From Noviluteimonas sp052115395 (GTDB lineage Bacteria > Pseudomonadota > Gammaproteobacteria > Xanthomonadales > Xanthomonadaceae), in NCBI GenBank assembly GCA_052115395.1, contig JBFRGO010000003.1: DNA of 64,000 bases; one strand, written 5' to 3'. Positions 26,711-35,096 of the stretch are shown here, one piece after another. The notes below the pieces were generated by a model. That model did not search any database. It saw only the letters and a list, made by a program, of their open reading frames with translations, and had not been told where the DNA came from. Both the position numbers and the translations under genes were made by a program. Each line of letters starts with the position of its first letter. The first letter of the stretch is position 1.

Positions 26711-27442
26711 TCAGCGCGGCTTCGACAAGCGCCCCAGGTCCGCCAGCATCTCCCAGGATTTCAGGCCGCGCGCCCCCAGGTGATACGCCAGCACCTCGCG
26801 CATCGTGCGTCGCAGGCTCGCAAGGTCGTCGCCTTCGGGTTGCACGTCGCCGGCAAGCGCCAGCAACGCGCGACCGGTGGCCGCGTTGTCGCGATCGGCT
26901 TGCCCGCGGTCGTGGCGGACGCGCCGCGCGCCCTGTTCCGGATCCAGGCGATAGCGTGCGGCCGGATCGAGCGGCACGCCGTCGGTGTCGGCATCCAGGA
27001 CCAAACCGAAGCCCAGGGCTTCGAGCAGGTCGCGTTCGAATCGACGCAGCGTCCACGCCAGCGGCGCATCGCTCGCCAGGTGCGTGCGCACCTCGCCGTA
27101 GGCATCGAACAATTCCGGCAGCGCATCGCCGCGCGGCGCCAGGCGCAGGACCAGTTCGTTGACGTAGAAGGAAGCGAGCGCGTTGTCGCCCTGCAACACC
27201 GGCGCGGCATCGAGCGCTTCGGCGCTGCGCAGTTGCGCGAGTTCACCGCGCAGCACTGCATCCAGCCGGATGTATTGCATCGGTTGCAGCGCCGCGCGCA
27301 GCACGTGCCGCTTCGGCCCTTGCACGCCGCGCGCGATCAGGCCCATGCGGCCCTGTTGGTCGGCGAGGACTTCGACGAGCAGGCTCGTCTCGCGCCAGGG
27401 GCGCGCGTGCAGCACGTACGCCGCTTCGCCGGCGATGCGCAC
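26711..27442 (-). CDS. recO: DNA repair protein RecO
   Basis: A 243-residue recombination mediator that helps load RecA with RecR. The N-terminal OB fold shows EAAYVLHARPWRETSLLVEVL and GLIARGVQGPKR; a helical part with FYVNELVLRLAP follows. GTG start three bases after the era stop, so era-recO are co-transcribed. The pair is on the minus strand and convergent with rnc, against the usual rnc-era-recO order. Confidence 0.93.
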   Translation of the reverse strand: MRIAGEAAYVLHARPWRETSLLVEVLADQQGRMGLIARGVQGPKRHVLRAALQPMQYIRLDAVLRGELAQLRSAEALDAAPVLQGDNALASFYVNELVLRLAPRGDALPELFDAYGEVRTHLASDAPLAWTLRRFERDLLEALGFGLVLDADTDGVPLDPAARYRLDPEQGARRVRHDRGQADRDNAATGRALLALAGDVQPEGDDLASLRRTMREVLAYHLGARGLKSWEMLADLGRLSKPR

Positions 27443-27445
27443 GCG

Positions 27446-28351
27446 TCAGTCGTGGTATCCGAGCGTACGCAGCGCGGCTTCGTCGTCCGACCAGCCTTCG
27501 CGCACGCGTACCCAGGTCTCCAGGAAGACCTTGCCGTCGAACAGGCGCTCCATCTGTTCGCGCGCGCGCGTGCCGATTTCGCGCAGGCGCTCGCCCTTGT
27601 TGCCGATCACGATGGCCTTCTGCCCGTCGCGTTCGACCCAGATCACGGCATTGATGCGCCACATCCGCCCATCGAGTTCGAACTTCTCGATCTCCACGGT
27701 CGTGGCGTACGGCAATTCGGCGCCGAGCTGGCGCATGAGTTGTTCGCGCACCAGTTCGCCGGCGAGGAAGCGCTGGCTCTTGTCGGTGATCTCGTCTTCG
27801 CCGTACAGCGCGGCCTGCTCGGGCACGAGCTTGAGCAGGTCGTCGACCAGCGGCTCCAGGCCCTTCTTCTTCAGCGCGGAAATCGGATGCACCGCGGCGA
27901 AGTCCCGTTCCTTCGCGATCTTCGCGAGGAAGGGCAGCAGCGTGGTCTTGTCCTTGATGCGGTCGACCTGGTTCACCGCGAGCACGACGGGCACGCCGGC
28001 TTCCTTCAGTGCGTCGTACGCCAGCGTGTCTTCGTCGTCCCAGCGCCCGGCTTCGATGACGAGCAGGGCCGCATCCACGCCTTCGAGCGCACCGCGCGCG
28101 GCGCGGTTCATCCAGCGATTCATCGCGCGCTTCTGCTCGCGATGCAGGCCGGGAGTATCGACCAGCAGCAATTGCCCGTGCGGGAAGGTCGCGATGCCGA
28201 GCAAGCGGTGCCGCGTGGTCTGCGGGCGGTTGGAGGTGATGCTGATCTTGAAGCCGACGAGCGCGTTGACCAGGGTCGACTTGCCCACGTTCGGGCGGCC
28301 GATCACGGCGACGTGGCCGGCGCGGAAAGGTTGGGTATCCATGGCGGGCAT
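27446..28351 (-). CDS. era: GTPase Era
   Basis: A 301-residue GTPase that binds 16S rRNA and helps 30S maturation. G1 is GRPNVGKST, G3 DTPGLH, G4 NQVD; the C-terminal KH domain has AVIWVERDGQKAIVIGNKG, where the GNKGERLREIG loop binds RNA. The start at 28351 has a GGGGGA stretch at proper spacing; a second ATG lies nine bases in. The frame is open further upstream but only through the palindromic intergenic repeat. Confidence 0.95.
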   Translation of the reverse strand: MPAMDTQPFRAGHVAVIGRPNVGKSTLVNALVGFKISITSNRPQTTRHRLLGIATFPHGQLLLVDTPGLHREQKRAMNRWMNRAARGALEGVDAALLVIEAGRWDDEDTLAYDALKEAGVPVVLAVNQVDRIKDKTTLLPFLAKIAKERDFAAVHPISALKKKGLEPLVDDLLKLVPEQAALYGEDEITDKSQRFLAGELVREQLMRQLGAELPYATTVEIEKFELDGRMWRINAVIWVERDGQKAIVIGNKGERLREIGTRAREQMERLFDGKVFLETWVRVREGWSDDEAALRTLGYHD

Positions 28352-28381
28352 TGTAGTCCCCCATGCCGAAGCCGCGGCCCT

Positions 28382-28432
28382 GATCCCCCTTCCAAGGGGG
28401 ATCGAGCGCGCCCGGGCGCGCTCGAGGGGGAT
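28382..28432. repeat. Compound palindromic repeat between era and ydbH
   Basis: A perfect 10-bp stem with a CC loop (28382-28391 with 28394-28403) is followed at once by a fully self-complementary 20-base palindrome (28404-28423). A third copy of the first arm's complement, GAGGGGGAT, follows at 28424-28432, so an alternative longer hairpin enclosing the palindrome is possible. The arrangement looks like an extragenic palindromic (REP-like) element. It lies in the divergent promoter region between era and the ydbH-like gene. Confidence 0.6.
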
Positions 28433-28467
28433 AAAGCTCACGCGTATGCCGCTATCCTCCCGCCCCA

Positions 28468-30483
28468 ATGAGACGCGCGCTGACTCTCGTCTGCCTGGTG
28501 GCCCTCGCGGCCAACGCCCACGCGCGCACGCTCGAAGCGGACATCGCGAAGATCACCTTGCCCCTCGGCACGCTCGAAGGCGTCCACGTCCAACTGGAGT
28601 GGCCCGCGACCGCACCGCAAGGCACCCTGCGCCTGCAGACCGCGCGCCTGCAGGCCCCGGATCTCGGCGTCGACGCACGCAACCTGGCATGGACATGCCC
28701 CTTGCAGCGCATCGACGCGCACGGCTGGGGCTGCGACGGCGAACTGCGTGCGGGCAAGCACACCTTCCGTCTCGGCATCGCCTTCGACGAAGCGGGCCTG
28801 TCGGGGACGCTGCGGCAAGGCCGCGGCACGATGGCCGTGCAACGCGGCACCGCGACGCCCGATCTCACGCGCATCGACCTCACCCGCGTCCCGATCGCCT
28901 GGGCGCAGAGCCTGCTGTCGAAAAGTTGGGCCGACGCGCGCCTGCAAGGCGGGACGCTGGACGGGCGCGTCGATGTCGCCGCACCGACCAAAGGCCCGCT
29001 GCGCATCTCCGGTCGCCTGCAGGCCGGAGACGTCAAACTCGAAACCACCGATGCGAGCATCGCCACCGATCACCTGCGCGGCACCTTCGATTTCGACTAT
29101 CGCATCGTCGATGCACCGCGCCCTTCGTTGCTGACGCTGGACGGCACGCTGCACGGCGGCGAAGTGCTTGCAGGCAGCGCGTACATCGCGTTGCCGCCTT
29201 CGCCCGTGCGCCTGTCGATCAGCGGCGAACATCGCGACGGCGCCGGTTGGTCCTTGCCGTCGATCGCGTGGACCGACGGCGACACGCTCTCCGTGCGCGG
29301 CCGCGCCGCCTTCGCCGAAGACGCCACGCTGCGCCTGCTCGACGTGGCGCTGCACAGCGGCGACCTGGCGCCCGTGCGCGACCGCTATCTCTCCGGCCCG
29401 CTCGGCACCGCGGGCCTGTCCGACATCACGCTCGCCGGCGCGCTGGATGCGCAACTGCATTACGAAGGCGATGCGCTGCAATCCTTCAGCGTCGTTCCGC
29501 ACGCGGTCGACATCGAAGACGGCGATGCGCATCGTTTCGCCTTCATCGGCCTGGGTGGCGACCTGCGTTATTCGGCGACCGCGCCGGTGGAAAGCGCGCT
29601 GACCTGGCGCGAGGGATCGCTGTACGAATTGCCCTTCGCGCAAGCGCGCTTGCCGATGCGCAGCGGACAGGGCGCGATCGCGCTCACCGACGCCGTGCCC
29701 GTTCCCTTCCTCGGCGGCACGCTGCGCTTCGAGAACATGACCCTGCGTCCACCGTCGGGCGAGCAGGGCGCCGATGCCGTGTTCGGCCTGGGCGTCGAAC
29801 ACCTGGACATCGGCAAGCTCGCGACGACCTTCGGCTGGCCCGCCTTCCGCGGCGAACTCACCGGTCGCCTGCCGCGCGCGCATTACGCGAACGAGCGCCT
29901 GGATTTCGAAGGCGGCCTGTCGCTGGCGGCGTTCGATGGCCGCGTGGATGTGTCCTCGCTGTCGATGGAACGTCCCTTCGGTGTCGCGCCCACGCTGGCG
30001 GCCGACTTGAAGATCGAAGACCTCGACCTGCTCCCGCTGACCGAGGTGTTCGACTTCGGCAGCATCAGCGGGCGGCTGGACGGGCGCATCGACGCCCTCC
30101 GCCTGGTCGACTGGACCGTCACCGCCTTCGACGCCGACCTGCACACCGACCCCACGCACAAGACCCGCCAGCGCATCAGCCAGCGCGCCGTGCAGAGCAT
30201 TTCCAGCGTCGGCGACAGCTCCTTCGTCTCCAGCCTCCAGGGGCAGGTGATCGGGCTGTTCGACGATTTCGGCTACAAGCGCATCGGCATTGGCTGTCTG
30301 CTGGCCAACGAGGTCTGCCGGATGCGTGGCCTTCATTCAGCAGGCGACACCTTTACTATCGTCGAAGGCGCGGGCCTCCCTCGGCTGACGGTCGTCGGCA
30401 TCCACGGCAACGTGGATTGGCCTACGCTGGTCGAGCGCCTCGCGGCGGTCGCCGGCGGCGAGGTGACACCCGAGGTCCGCTGA
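28468..30483 (+). CDS. ydbH: YdbH-like AsmA-family envelope protein
   Basis: A 671-residue protein with an N-terminal signal or anchor helix (ALTLVCLVALAANAHA) followed by continuous beta-rich sequence, ending in the YdbH C-terminal domain: LTEVFDFGSISGRLDGRIDAL, FDADLHTD, AVQSISSVG and KRIGIGCLLANEVCRM. In E. coli, YdbH with TamB and YhdP moves phospholipids between inner and outer membrane. It is shorter than E. coli YdbH (879 residues). The DUF1318 lipoprotein gene follows at once, as ynbE-ydbL follow in E. coli. Assignment rests on the C-terminal domain and context. Confidence 0.75.
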   Translation: MRRALTLVCLVALAANAHARTLEADIAKITLPLGTLEGVHVQLEWPATAPQGTLRLQTARLQAPDLGVDARNLAWTCPLQRIDAHGWGCDGELRAGKHTFRLGIAFDEAGLSGTLRQGRGTMAVQRGTATPDLTRIDLTRVPIAWAQSLLSKSWADARLQGGTLDGRVDVAAPTKGPLRISGRLQAGDVKLETTDASIATDHLRGTFDFDYRIVDAPRPSLLTLDGTLHGGEVLAGSAYIALPPSPVRLSISGEHRDGAGWSLPSIAWTDGDTLSVRGRAAFAEDATLRLLDVALHSGDLAPVRDRYLSGPLGTAGLSDITLAGALDAQLHYEGDALQSFSVVPHAVDIEDGDAHRFAFIGLGGDLRYSATAPVESALTWREGSLYELPFAQARLPMRSGQGAIALTDAVPVPFLGGTLRFENMTLRPPSGEQGADAVFGLGVEHLDIGKLATTFGWPAFRGELTGRLPRAHYANERLDFEGGLSLAAFDGRVDVSSLSMERPFGVAPTLAADLKIEDLDLLPLTEVFDFGSISGRLDGRIDALRLVDWTVTAFDADLHTDPTHKTRQRISQRAVQSISSVGDSSFVSSLQGQVIGLFDDFGYKRIGIGCLLANEVCRMRGLHSAGDTFTIVEGAGLPRLTVVGIHGNVDWPTLVERLAAVAGGEVTPEVR

Positions 30484-30533
30484 TGGACGATGCAACCAAC
30501 CAATGCAACCCTGTCGATCCAAGGAGCGTTTCA

Positions 30534-31181
30534 ATGTCCGCCACGCGCAAAGTCCGCAGCAAGTTCGCGCCGACCGCGGCGAGTTTCGCCGCCATGGCGC
30601 TGCTCAGCGCCTGCGTCACCATCAACGTGTATTTCCCCGCGGCGGAAGCGAAGGAAGCGGCGAAGGAGTTCGTCGAGAAGGTCATCGGGGACGACATGCC
30701 CGGTGCCAAGCCCGAAGCCAAGCCTGAAGACAAGAAGCCCGGCGGTGGCGGCGGCATGGCCAGCCTGCTGCAGCGCATCGATCCGCTGAGCCTGATCGGC
30801 ATCGGCAGCGCCTACGCGCAATCGCAACCCGACATCACGATCAAGACGCCGGCCATCCAGGCGATCCAGGCCCGCATGGCGGCGCGTTTCGATGCCTCGC
30901 TGCGCAAGGGCTTCGACCTGGGCGCGCTCGGCTTCAGCAAGGACGGCCTGGTGGTGCTGCGCGACCCGGGCTCGCTGGAATTGAAGGATCGCGTCGGCAT
31001 GCAGAAGGCCGTGGCCGACGACAACCGCGACCGCGAAGCGGTCTACAAGGAAATCGCGGTCGCCAACGGTCACCCTGATTGGGAAAAGAACATCCGCAGC
31101 GTCTTCGCCAAGCAGTGGGTCGACAGCGCCCGCGGCGGCTGGTGGTACCAGGACGCCGGCGGCAGCTGGAAGCAGAAGTAA
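30534..31181 (+). CDS. DUF1318 lipoprotein (YnbE/YdbL-like)
   Basis: A 215-residue predicted lipoprotein: the lipobox LLSAC places the lipidated Cys at 27, followed by VTINVYFPAAEAKEAA. A low-complexity linker (residues 60-80, Lys/Pro/Gly-rich) and a second hydrophobic stretch ending in AYAQ lead into a DUF1318 domain with AVYKEIAVANGHPDW and a GGWWYQDAGGSWKQK end that resembles E. coli YdbL. It may therefore join the roles of the outer-membrane lipoprotein YnbE and the periplasmic YdbL that modulate YdbH. AAGGAG lies seven bases before the ATG. Confidence 0.75.
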   Translation: MSATRKVRSKFAPTAASFAAMALLSACVTINVYFPAAEAKEAAKEFVEKVIGDDMPGAKPEAKPEDKKPGGGGGMASLLQRIDPLSLIGIGSAYAQSQPDITIKTPAIQAIQARMAARFDASLRKGFDLGALGFSKDGLVVLRDPGSLELKDRVGMQKAVADDNRDREAVYKEIAVANGHPDWEKNIRSVFAKQWVDSARGGWWYQDAGGSWKQK

Positions 31182-31191
31182 GCGGAAGAGC

Positions 31192-31271
31192 GGGAATGGG
31201 GAATCGGGAATAGGGAATGGGGGCGGGCTGCCCGCGAAAGTACAATTCCCCATTCCCCTTTCCCCATTCCC
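31192..31271. repeat. Inverted arrays of GGGAAT-type heptamers
   Basis: Four tandem 7-base units (GGGAATG, GGGAATC, GGGAATA, GGGAATG) fill 31192-31219. Four inverted units (AATTCCC, CATTCCC, CTTTCCC, CATTCCC) fill 31244-31271. The two 28-base arms can pair at 24 positions around a 24-base GC-rich centre. The array ends six bases before the TTG start of rlmD and follows the stop of the DUF1318 gene. It looks like a dispersed family-type repeat and could also act as a strong stem-loop between the two genes. Confidence 0.75.
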
Positions 31272-31277
31272 CCCGCC

Positions 31278-32627
31278 TTGGCCCGCCTCGACCAGACCCC
31301 CTTCGAAATCAAGATCTCCGGCCTCACCCACGACGGTCGCGGGGTCGCCCGCCGGCCCGATCCCAAAGTGCCCGGTGCGGGCAAGGCGATCTTCATCGCG
31401 GGCGCATTGCCCGGCGAGACCGTCGTCGCGCAGCAGACCGCGCGCCATCGCAGCTTCGATGAAGCCAGGACGCTGGAGGTCCTGGAGGCCTCGCCCGATC
31501 GCGTGCCCGCGCGTTGCCCGCATTTCGGCGTGTGCGGCGGTTGCGCCTTGCAGCACCTGGATGAAGCCAGGCAGATCCACGCCAAGCAAAGCGTGTTGAT
31601 GGAAAACCTCGAGCGCATCGGCCACGTCACGCCCGACACGGTGCTCGAACCCCTGGTCGACGCCGCATGGGGCTATCGCCGCAAGGGGCGCTTTTCCGTG
31701 CGCCGCGTGGAGAAGAAGGACAAGACGCTCGTGGGCTTCCGCGAACAGGATCCGCGCTTCGTCGCCGACCTGCGCGAATGCCATACGGTGATCCCGCAGA
31801 TCGGAATGAAGATCGAAGCGCTCGCTGCGCTGGTCGATGGCATGGATGGCCGGCGCGACATTCCGCAGATCGAATTCATCGCCGGCGACATCGCGCCCGA
31901 TGGGAGCGGCATCGCGCTGGTGTTCCGTCACTTGGCGCCGCTGTCGCCGCGCGATACGCAGGCGTTGGAGGATTTCGCGAAGGAACACGGCTTCGCGGTG
32001 TTCCTGCAACCCGGCGGCATCGATTCGGTGCATGCCCTTTGGCCGCACCAGCCCAAGCTCGCCTTCACCTTGCCGGCGTGGGACATCGAACTGCTGTTCC
32101 GTCCGCTCGACTTCATCCAGGTCAACGCGGGCCTGAACCAAACCATGATCGCCAAGGCGCTCGCGCTGCTCGACGTGCAGCCGGGCGAGCGTGTGCTCGA
32201 TCTGTTCTGCGGCCTCGGCAATTTCACGCTACCGCTGGCGCGTACCGCCGGTGAGGTGGTGGGCGTCGAAGGCGATGCGGGCCTGATCCGTCGGGCGCGC
32301 GAGAACGCGACGCACAACCAACTGACGAACGTCGACTTCCACGCCGCCGACCTGGCGCAGGACTTGTCCTCGCATGCCTGGATGCGCGCCGGGTTCGACC
32401 GCCTGCTGCTCGACCCGCCGCGCTCGGGCGCCGATGTCGTGCTGAAACAACTGTCCCTCGACGGGCTCAAGCGCATCGTCTACGTGAGCTGCCACCCGGC
32501 CTCGCTGGCGCGCGATGCCGGTTACCTGGTGAACGAGCGCGGCTGGAAGCTGCGCGCCGCCGGCGTGATGGACATGTTCCCGCACACGGCGCACGTGGAA
32601 AGCATCGCGATGTTCGAACCGCGCTGA
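31278..32627 (+). CDS. rlmD: 23S rRNA (uracil-1939-C5)-methyltransferase
   Basis: A 449-residue SAM-dependent methyltransferase. An N-terminal TRAM domain (ISGLTHDGRGVARR) is followed by four Cys for a [4Fe-4S] cluster: C80, C86, C89 and C168. The SAM site is VLDLFCGLGNFTLPLA, DPPRSGA follows, and C405 in YVSCHPASLARD is the catalytic nucleophile. The start is a TTG at 31278; no Met occurs early in the frame, and the base stretch before it is the inverted heptamer repeat rather than a normal ribosome site. Confidence 0.93.
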   Translation: MARLDQTPFEIKISGLTHDGRGVARRPDPKVPGAGKAIFIAGALPGETVVAQQTARHRSFDEARTLEVLEASPDRVPARCPHFGVCGGCALQHLDEARQIHAKQSVLMENLERIGHVTPDTVLEPLVDAAWGYRRKGRFSVRRVEKKDKTLVGFREQDPRFVADLRECHTVIPQIGMKIEALAALVDGMDGRRDIPQIEFIAGDIAPDGSGIALVFRHLAPLSPRDTQALEDFAKEHGFAVFLQPGGIDSVHALWPHQPKLAFTLPAWDIELLFRPLDFIQVNAGLNQTMIAKALALLDVQPGERVLDLFCGLGNFTLPLARTAGEVVGVEGDAGLIRRARENATHNQLTNVDFHAADLAQDLSSHAWMRAGFDRLLLDPPRSGADVVLKQLSLDGLKRIVYVSCHPASLARDAGYLVNERGWKLRAAGVMDMFPHTAHVESIAMFEPR

Positions 32628-32663
32628 ACGTATGATCCGAAGAATTCCGAAGGAGTCCCCCGC

Positions 32664-33662
32664 ATGCTCGTGATCGGCGTCGCCGGCACCGAACTCTCCG
32701 CGCAGGAGCGCGACTGGCTGCAGCACGATGCCTGCGCCGGCGTGATCCTGTTCACCCGCAACTTCGCCTCGCGCATGCAGATCGCCGAGTTGTCGCAGGC
32801 CATCCGCGAAGCCGCGCCGCGGCCGCAGCTGGTCTGCGTCGACCAGGAAGGCGGGCGCGTGCAACGCTTCCGCGAGGGGTACAGCGCGCTGCCCTCGCTC
32901 GAACAGTTCGGCAAGCTCTACGGCAGCCAACCCGACCGTGCGATCGCGCTGGCGAAGGAACACGCCTGGGTGATGGCGAGTGAAGTGCGCGCCAGCGGCG
33001 TGGACCTGAGCTTCGCGCCGGTGGTCGACCTCGGCCGCGGCAACCGCGCCATCGGCGACCGTGCGTTCTCCGCCGATCCGCAGATCGTCGCCGAGTTCAC
33101 GCGCGCGTATGTCGAAGGCATGCACGCAGCCGACATGGCCGCGACGCTCAAGCATTTCCCGGGCCACGGTTCGGTGCTGGAAGACACGCACTTCGACGAT
33201 GCGATCGACAACCGCACGCTCGACGAAATCCGCGCGCTGGATCTGATGCCCTTCGTCGCGGGCATCGACGCCGGCGCCGACGCGGTGATGATGGCGCACG
33301 TGGTGTATCCGAAGGTCGCGCCGGAACCGGCGGGCTACTCGCCGTTGTGGATCGAGGACATCCTGCGCAAGGAGATGGGCTTCAAGGGCGTGGTGTTCTC
33401 CGACGACATCGGCATGGCCGCGGCCTTCTCGGCCGGTGGCGTGAAGTCGCGCATCGATGCGCACCTGGATGCCGGTTGCGATGTCGTGCTCGTCTGCCAT
33501 CCCGAGCTGGTGCCCGAATCGCTCGCCGCGGTGGAAGGGCGCAAGCTCAACACGATGGCGCTCGCCGGCCTGATCGGCCGCGGCCCGCTCGCGTGGGAAG
33601 GCCTGCTGGCCGATGCGCGCTATACCGACGCGCATGCGCGCTTCGGCGGCGACCTCGCATGA
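32664..33662 (+). CDS. nagZ: Beta-N-acetylhexosaminidase (cell-wall recycling)
   Basis: A 332-residue cytoplasmic family 3 glycoside hydrolase that removes GlcNAc from anhydromuropeptides during peptidoglycan recycling. CVDQEGGRVQRF binds the sugar, K163-H164 begin KHFPGHGSV with the mobile catalytic loop, and FSDDIGM (residues 245-251) holds the nucleophile Asp. A GGAG ribosome site precedes the ATG. The stop overlaps hpt as ATGA. Confidence 0.95.
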   Translation: MLVIGVAGTELSAQERDWLQHDACAGVILFTRNFASRMQIAELSQAIREAAPRPQLVCVDQEGGRVQRFREGYSALPSLEQFGKLYGSQPDRAIALAKEHAWVMASEVRASGVDLSFAPVVDLGRGNRAIGDRAFSADPQIVAEFTRAYVEGMHAADMAATLKHFPGHGSVLEDTHFDDAIDNRTLDEIRALDLMPFVAGIDAGADAVMMAHVVYPKVAPEPAGYSPLWIEDILRKEMGFKGVVFSDDIGMAAAFSAGGVKSRIDAHLDAGCDVVLVCHPELVPESLAAVEGRKLNTMALAGLIGRGPLAWEGLLADARYTDAHARFGGDLA

Positions 33663-34210
33663 ACGCCGCGCCCCTGGCCGATGCCCTGAAGCGTTCGGTC
33701 GTCGTGCACGACCGGCAGGCGATCGAAGAAGCGATCGCGCGCATGTCGGTGCGCATCCGCAACGATTTCGCGGGCAGCGTGCCGGTGTATCTGACGGTGA
33801 TGCATGGCGGCTTGCCGTTCGCCGCGCAGTTGGCGCTCGAACTGGGCGCGCGCGGGCTCGACCTGGAATTCGATTACCTGCATGCCACGCGTTATCGCGG
33901 CGCGCAGTCCGGCGGCACCCTGCACTGGAAGCACCGGCCCGCGACGCCCTTGCGCGGGCGCCGCGTGTTGCTGGTCGACGACATCGTCGATGAAGGCCAC
34001 ACGCTGGCCGAAGTGCGCGCGTGGTGCCGCAGCGAAGGCGCCACCGACGTCCGCATCGCCGCGCTCGCGGTGAAGGCGCACAACCGCTGCGTGCCGGGCC
34101 TGACGGCCGATTACTCGGGCCTGGTCGTGCCGGATCGCTACGTCTATGGCTACGGCATGGACTACCACGAACAGGGCCGCAACCTGCCGGCCATTTACGC
34201 ACTCGAATGA
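33659..34210 (+). CDS. hpt: Hypoxanthine-guanine phosphoribosyltransferase
   Basis: A 183-residue purine salvage enzyme that joins hypoxanthine or guanine to PRPP. The PRPP loop is RVLLVDDIVDEGHTL, and LDFDYLHATRY-like residues (LEFDYLHATRY) form the flexible loop. It lies between nagZ and a methylthio-nucleoside phosphorylase whose product (hypoxanthine, if the substrate is methylthioinosine) is its own substrate, a sensible metabolic pairing. Confidence 0.9.
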   Translation: MNAAPLADALKRSVVVHDRQAIEEAIARMSVRIRNDFAGSVPVYLTVMHGGLPFAAQLALELGARGLDLEFDYLHATRYRGAQSGGTLHWKHRPATPLRGRRVLLVDDIVDEGHTLAEVRAWCRSEGATDVRIAALAVKAHNRCVPGLTADYSGLVVPDRYVYGYGMDYHEQGRNLPAIYALE

Positions 34211-34227
34211 GCATCGCTGGAGTGAGC

Positions 34228-34989
34228 ATGCACCACGCCGATCTCGCGCTCGCCGTCATCGGCGGCACCGGGGTGTACCGGATCGCCGAACTGGAAGACG
34301 TGCAGAGCCACTTGCCGGAAACGCGCTACGGATTTCCTTCGGGCCCCGTGCGGGTCGGTCGCATCGCCGGGCAACGCGTCGCCTTCCTTGCGCGCCACGG
34401 CGAAGAACACGGCGTGCCGCCGCACAAGATCAACTACCGCGCCAACCTCGTCGCGCTGCAGATGGTCGGTGCGAAGCGCGTGCTCGCATTGAACACGGTG
34501 GGCGGGATCACCGAGCGCTTCGGCCCGACCGTGCTCGCATGCCCCGACCAACTCATCGACTACACCTGGGGCCGGATCTCGACGCTGTCCGAGGAACCCG
34601 GCACCGAGGTGTTGCACGTCGACTTCGGCGATCCCTATTCGCCGGGTCTGCGCGCACAGGTCCTCGCTGCAGCGCAGCGTGCGGGTGTCGCGCTGGTCGA
34701 CGGCGGTTGCTATGGAGCGACCCAGGGCCCGCGCCTGGAGACGAAGGCCGAGATCGCCCGCATGCGGCGCGACGGCTGCGACCTGGTCGGCATGACCGGC
34801 ATGCCCGAAGCGGGCCTGTCCCGCGAACTGGGCCTTGAGTACGCGTGCCTGGGCATCGTCGCGAACTGGGCCGCCGGATGCGGCGATGCAGCAGAGATCA
34901 CGATGGCCGAAGTGCTGGCCAACGTTGAAACCGCTTCCAGCGGCATCCCACCCCTGTTGAGGGCGCTGTTGGGCGGTTTCGGGGGCTGA
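34228..34989 (+). CDS. S-methyl-5'-thioinosine (or thioadenosine) phosphorylase
   Basis: A 253-residue MTAP/PNP-family phosphorylase. IGGTGVYR, FLARHGEEH, YRANLVALQ, GPRLETKAEIARM and VGMTGMPEAGLSREL closely resemble the Pseudomonas aeruginosa methylthioinosine phosphorylase, so hypoxanthine release is more likely than adenine; that is inference. The ATG at 34228 has GGAG five bases upstream; an in-frame ATG at 34207 overlaps the hpt stop and cannot be excluded. Together with hpt it would return the purine ring of methylthio-nucleosides to IMP. Confidence 0.85.
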   Translation: MHHADLALAVIGGTGVYRIAELEDVQSHLPETRYGFPSGPVRVGRIAGQRVAFLARHGEEHGVPPHKINYRANLVALQMVGAKRVLALNTVGGITERFGPTVLACPDQLIDYTWGRISTLSEEPGTEVLHVDFGDPYSPGLRAQVLAAAQRAGVALVDGGCYGATQGPRLETKAEIARMRRDGCDLVGMTGMPEAGLSRELGLEYACLGIVANWAAGCGDAAEITMAEVLANVETASSGIPPLLRALLGGFGG

Positions 34990-34996
34990 ACGGCTG

Positions 34997-35024
34997 TTGC
35001 CAACCGTTCACACTCATGCATACT
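34997..35024 (+). promoter_or_regulatory. Candidate sigma-70 promoter of the cold-shock gene
   Basis: TTGCCA at 34997-35002 (four or five of six -35 bases) and CATACT at 35019-35024 (four of six -10 bases) are 16 bases apart. Transcription would leave a leader of about 65 bases before the ATG, typical for csp genes. Confidence 0.4.
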
Positions 35025-35096
35025 CGCGCCGTGCGCAGCGAGCCCCCGCGCCGGCGCACGCACACGCAACCGCATCCAGACGAGGTCACACAGGTT

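Noticed and set aside
31192..31271. CRISPR array
   Set aside because: The repeats are seven bases without spacers and the two blocks are inverted to each other. No other part of the window has spaced repeats and no cas gene is seen.
34902..35096. Riboswitch or cold-shock box upstream of the csp gene
   Set aside because: The leader is only about 70 bases and no cold-box sequence could be recognised; only the promoter is proposed.
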